From NCBI GenBank assembly GCA_945622055.1, contig CALZBV010000039.1, forward strand, positions 1 through 14,754: a stretch of 14,754 bases of DNA, read 5' to 3'. The notes under the pieces are model-generated. The model was not told the DNA's origin. It worked only from the letters and a program-made list of their open reading frames with translations, and did not search any database. This DNA is from an uncultured Clostridia bacterium. GTDB taxonomy: Bacteria > Bacillota > Clostridia > Lachnospirales > Lachnospiraceae. Positions 13,271 to 14,754 of this stretch are shown piece after piece (position 1 is the first letter of the stretch; each line of letters begins with the position of its first letter). The position numbers and the translations under genes were made by a program.

Positions 13271-13396
13271 TTAGTGGCATTTAGCTTTATGATTAGCTAA
13301 TGTTTTTCCAGCTTTGCTTTTTGCACTCTTACTAGAAGAATTACTAGCCAACGTTTTTCCAGCCTTACCTACTTTTCCACCGTGGTGTACTGCCAT
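13271..13396 (-). CDS. 41-residue Lys-rich peptide with internal repeat
   Basis: Starts MAVHHGGKVGKAGKTLASNS and ends with KAGKTLANHKAKCH. The ATG at 13394-13396 is preceded by AGAAGG ten bases upstream. A longer frame reaching a TTG at 13490-13492 runs through the hairpin region and lacks a credible ribosome binding site, so I reject that start. The peptide is strongly basic (10 Lys) and ends in Cys-His. The unit KAGKTLA(N/S) occurs twice, 17 codons apart, and the DNA is repeated too: 13296-13317 and 13347-13368 match at 18 of 22 bases, mostly with third-position changes, which suggests selection on protein. I do not recognise a function. It might bind nucleic acid, by composition only. It has the same orientation as the collagen-like gene 72 bases further on. 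Confidence 0.6.
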   Translation of the reverse strand: MAVHHGGKVGKAGKTLASNSSSKSAKSKAGKTLANHKAKCH

Positions 13397-13471
13397 AAAT
13401 CTGTACCTTCTTTGCATAATCTCCTTGCAAATGTTGGCACCTTTTGATATGATTATTTTGCGAAAAATAAC

Positions 13472-13550
13472 GTCAAAGGGCAGCTTTGACAAGAGAATGA
13501 GCTAGAGCTTACGCTCTGGCTTTTTCTATGTTAAGAGTATCCTCTTACAT
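13472..13550. other. Three hairpins in tandem, including a terminator
   Basis: Between the antitoxin gene and the Lys-rich peptide stand three stem-loops. GTCAAAG/CTTTGAC (7 bp) is at 13472-13490. GCTAGAGC/GCTCTGGC (8 bp, one G-U, TTAC loop) is at 13501-13520 and is followed on the plus strand by TTTTT. TAAGAG/CTCTTA is at 13532-13547, extended by a bulged ATG/CAT. They probably end antitoxin transcription; a small structured RNA or a repeat element is possible. Confidence 0.55.
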
Positions 13551-13553
13551 AAC

Positions 13554-14558
13554 TTATACAATTTGCAGCTTACTGCTGATGTATTTTTTTATACCATCAA
13601 CACTGTCTATTTCATAATTTCTAGCAACTTCTGAAAAATACTCTTTAATTGCTTCTTTTGATATTACTTCATTAGATGGTTCTCCCGGCAAACAATTTTT
13701 TCTAGCATCCATCCAAGGAGATTCATCATGAGTAATCTGCTCCAATATCTTTCCACTATACATACCAAAGGATTCTACTACTAAATCAATAACCTTCTTT
13801 TCATTATCTGATAATTCATTAAATCTGTTTTGAAGCATTGAAAACCGTGTATCATCAATCGGATTATATTTAAAACTTTTGAATACTTCATATACATCCT
13901 TAAATACGGGTCCGTGTGCCCAGGCTTCACACTCTTCACTAAATAATTCTACACCAAACAAAACCATATATATGCCCTGAATAAAATAAAGCATCTTCTG
14001 TAAAGCTAGTGGTGTAACTTCTTCTGCTTTTCTAAAAATGTAAGATATAGCCAACAATATTTTTTCAGACAATTCAAATAATGGTTCCACTTCCTTTGCT
14101 GCATTCATTGCTTTTTTATACGCCGTTTCACCTATCTTATCTATATTCTCATTCAATTTCTCTATCATAAACATGGGTGATTCCAAGGCTTTTCTAATAA
14201 TATCGGAATATTCCTTTGACGGAACCTGTCCTGAAAGGTATCTAGTAATTGTAATTTCTCCAAAGCCTAATGCTAAAGACAATGGTGCTTTGCCAATTTT
14301 ATATATTTCCATCAAATCACAAATATCATCAATACTAACAATGCCTTCCTGTAATCTATACTGTCTATCCACCTCCTGTGCATTACTGTCCATGAGTCCC
14401 GGAATATTTACTGTTTTTCCACATTTTTCACAAACAGCCTCTGAGATTATAAATTCATACTCCTTATCCTTAATACATTTTCGACAAGAAACAGGTTGTA
14501 TTCGATACATTGTTTCTTCTCTGCATTCAATACAGAATTGTGTTCTCTCCTTTGCCAT
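13554..14558 (-). CDS. Panacea (SocA/DUF4065) domain antitoxin with zinc-binding N-terminus and HTH
   Basis: A 334-residue protein with three parts. Residues 9-46 hold three CxxC pairs (Cys9/12, 25/28, 43/46), resembling the zinc-binding head of MqsA/YgiT antitoxins, which usually has two pairs. Residues about 74-120 form a helix-turn-helix of the Xre/MqsA kind (KIGKAPLSLALGFGEITITR, then YLSG). Residues about 165-290 match the Panacea domain (LQKMLYFIQGIYMVLFG, CEAWAHGPVFKDVYEVFKSF), also called SocA-like or DUF4065. By family knowledge Panacea is a widely shared antitoxin domain that neutralises many unrelated toxins, and the zinc/HTH head is expected to repress its own promoter. It has GGAGG eight bases before the ATG and lies 37 bases below a partial gene that is the likely toxin. 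Its DNA is clearly more AT-rich than the core genes. Confidence 0.88.
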   Translation of the reverse strand: MAKERTQFCIECREETMYRIQPVSCRKCIKDKEYEFIISEAVCEKCGKTVNIPGLMDSNAQEVDRQYRLQEGIVSIDDICDLMEIYKIGKAPLSLALGFGEITITRYLSGQVPSKEYSDIIRKALESPMFMIEKLNENIDKIGETAYKKAMNAAKEVEPLFELSEKILLAISYIFRKAEEVTPLALQKMLYFIQGIYMVLFGVELFSEECEAWAHGPVFKDVYEVFKSFKYNPIDDTRFSMLQNRFNELSDNEKKVIDLVVESFGMYSGKILEQITHDESPWMDARKNCLPGEPSNEVISKEAIKEYFSEVARNYEIDSVDGIKKYISSKLQIV

Positions 14559-14595
14559 TTTTGTGTCCTCCTTTTTTATTCTCCATATGTTTAAA

Positions 14596-14754
14596 TTACT
14601 TGAATTTATAAGTTAATGGATATTCCTGTTTATGAAACGAAATAACAATCACATACTGATTAGTCAATTTGTTAAACTTAATATATAACGAAACCTTCTC
14701 CTCTGAATCACCATATCTTGGCATTAAGTTAATGTCTTTGCCAAATATGTATAG
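14596..14754 (-). CDS. C-terminal 52 codons of a presumed toxin gene (cut by window edge)
   Basis: An open frame enters from the window edge and ends at a TAA at 14596-14598. It ends with EKVSLYIKFN, KLTNQYVIVI, then SFHKQEYPLTYKFK. Two or three alternating hydrophobic strands close the protein, which recalls the beta-sheet end of MqsR/RelE-fold mRNA interferases (E. coli MqsR also ends in a strand with an IVSF sequence). That likeness is weak and I do not name the family. Toxin-first order with a 37-base gap to a zinc/HTH antitoxin matches mqsRA and higBA arrangements. The frame is supported by 52 codons without a stop and by position. Absence of the N-terminus prevents finding catalytic residues. 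Confidence 0.6.
   Translation of the reverse strand, partial: LYIFGKDINLMPRYGDSEEKVSLYIKFNKLTNQYVIVISFHKQEYPLTYKFK

Noticed and set aside
13397..13492. N-terminal extension of the Lys-rich peptide from a TTG start
   Set aside because: It runs into a hairpin, has no ribosome binding site, and a better ATG with AGAAGG lies downstream.

Overview
The window reads as a low-to-mid GC Firmicutes chromosome, most probably a Clostridia member of the Lachnospiraceae type. This is inferred from the WhiA / HPr / HPr kinase set, the B12-dependent MetH without a reactivation domain, AGGAGG-type ribosome binding sites and gene order; no rRNA or tRNA is present to fix the taxon. Every gene I accept lies on the minus strand, so transcription runs from high to low coordinates.

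Layout from low to high coordinate. 1-2356: 5' two thirds of dnaE (replicative DNA polymerase III alpha), cut by the window edge. 2448-6529: a tight cluster transcribed hprK > ROK glucokinase > murB > whiA > HPr-like gene, with gaps of 12-17 bases, a promoter overlapping the 3' end of metH, and a terminator after the HPr-like gene. The HPr-like protein lacks the PTS phosphohistidine but keeps the HPr-kinase serine motif, so it looks like Crh: a regulatory partner of HprK rather than a sugar phosphocarrier. 6599-10090: metF > metH-like, the folate/B12 branch of methionine synthesis, with its own sigma70-type promoter. 10325-12000: birA > bioY, biotin ligase/repressor and biotin uptake S component, preceded by a convincing BirA operator that overlaps the -35 box and followed by a strong terminator.

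From about 12.1 kb to the end the sequence changes character. It is more AT-rich, has wider spacers, hairpins and small genes, and looks like an acquired accessory island beside the biotin operon. It holds a truncated serine recombinase with two in-frame TAA codons in its downstream reading frame, an interrupted 28-codon basic ORF behind a very strong ribosome binding site, a 117-aa protein with a beta-rich head and a collagen-like Gly-X-Pro tail, a 41-aa Lys-rich peptide with an internal duplication, and a toxin-antitoxin locus. The antitoxin combines a three-CxxC zinc-binding N-terminus, a helix-turn-helix and a C-terminal Panacea (SocA/DUF4065) domain. Only the last 52 codons of the upstream gene, the presumed toxin, are inside the window.

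The 12001-12306 stretch between birA and the recombinase holds the birA promoter/operator, a long-stem terminator-like hairpin and the recombinase's degenerate tail. The 12631-12844 stretch holds the interrupted small ORF, short repeats that could be recombination sites, and a terminator. The part most worth following up is 12.1-14.75 kb. The rest is well-explained housekeeping DNA with some atypical residues.
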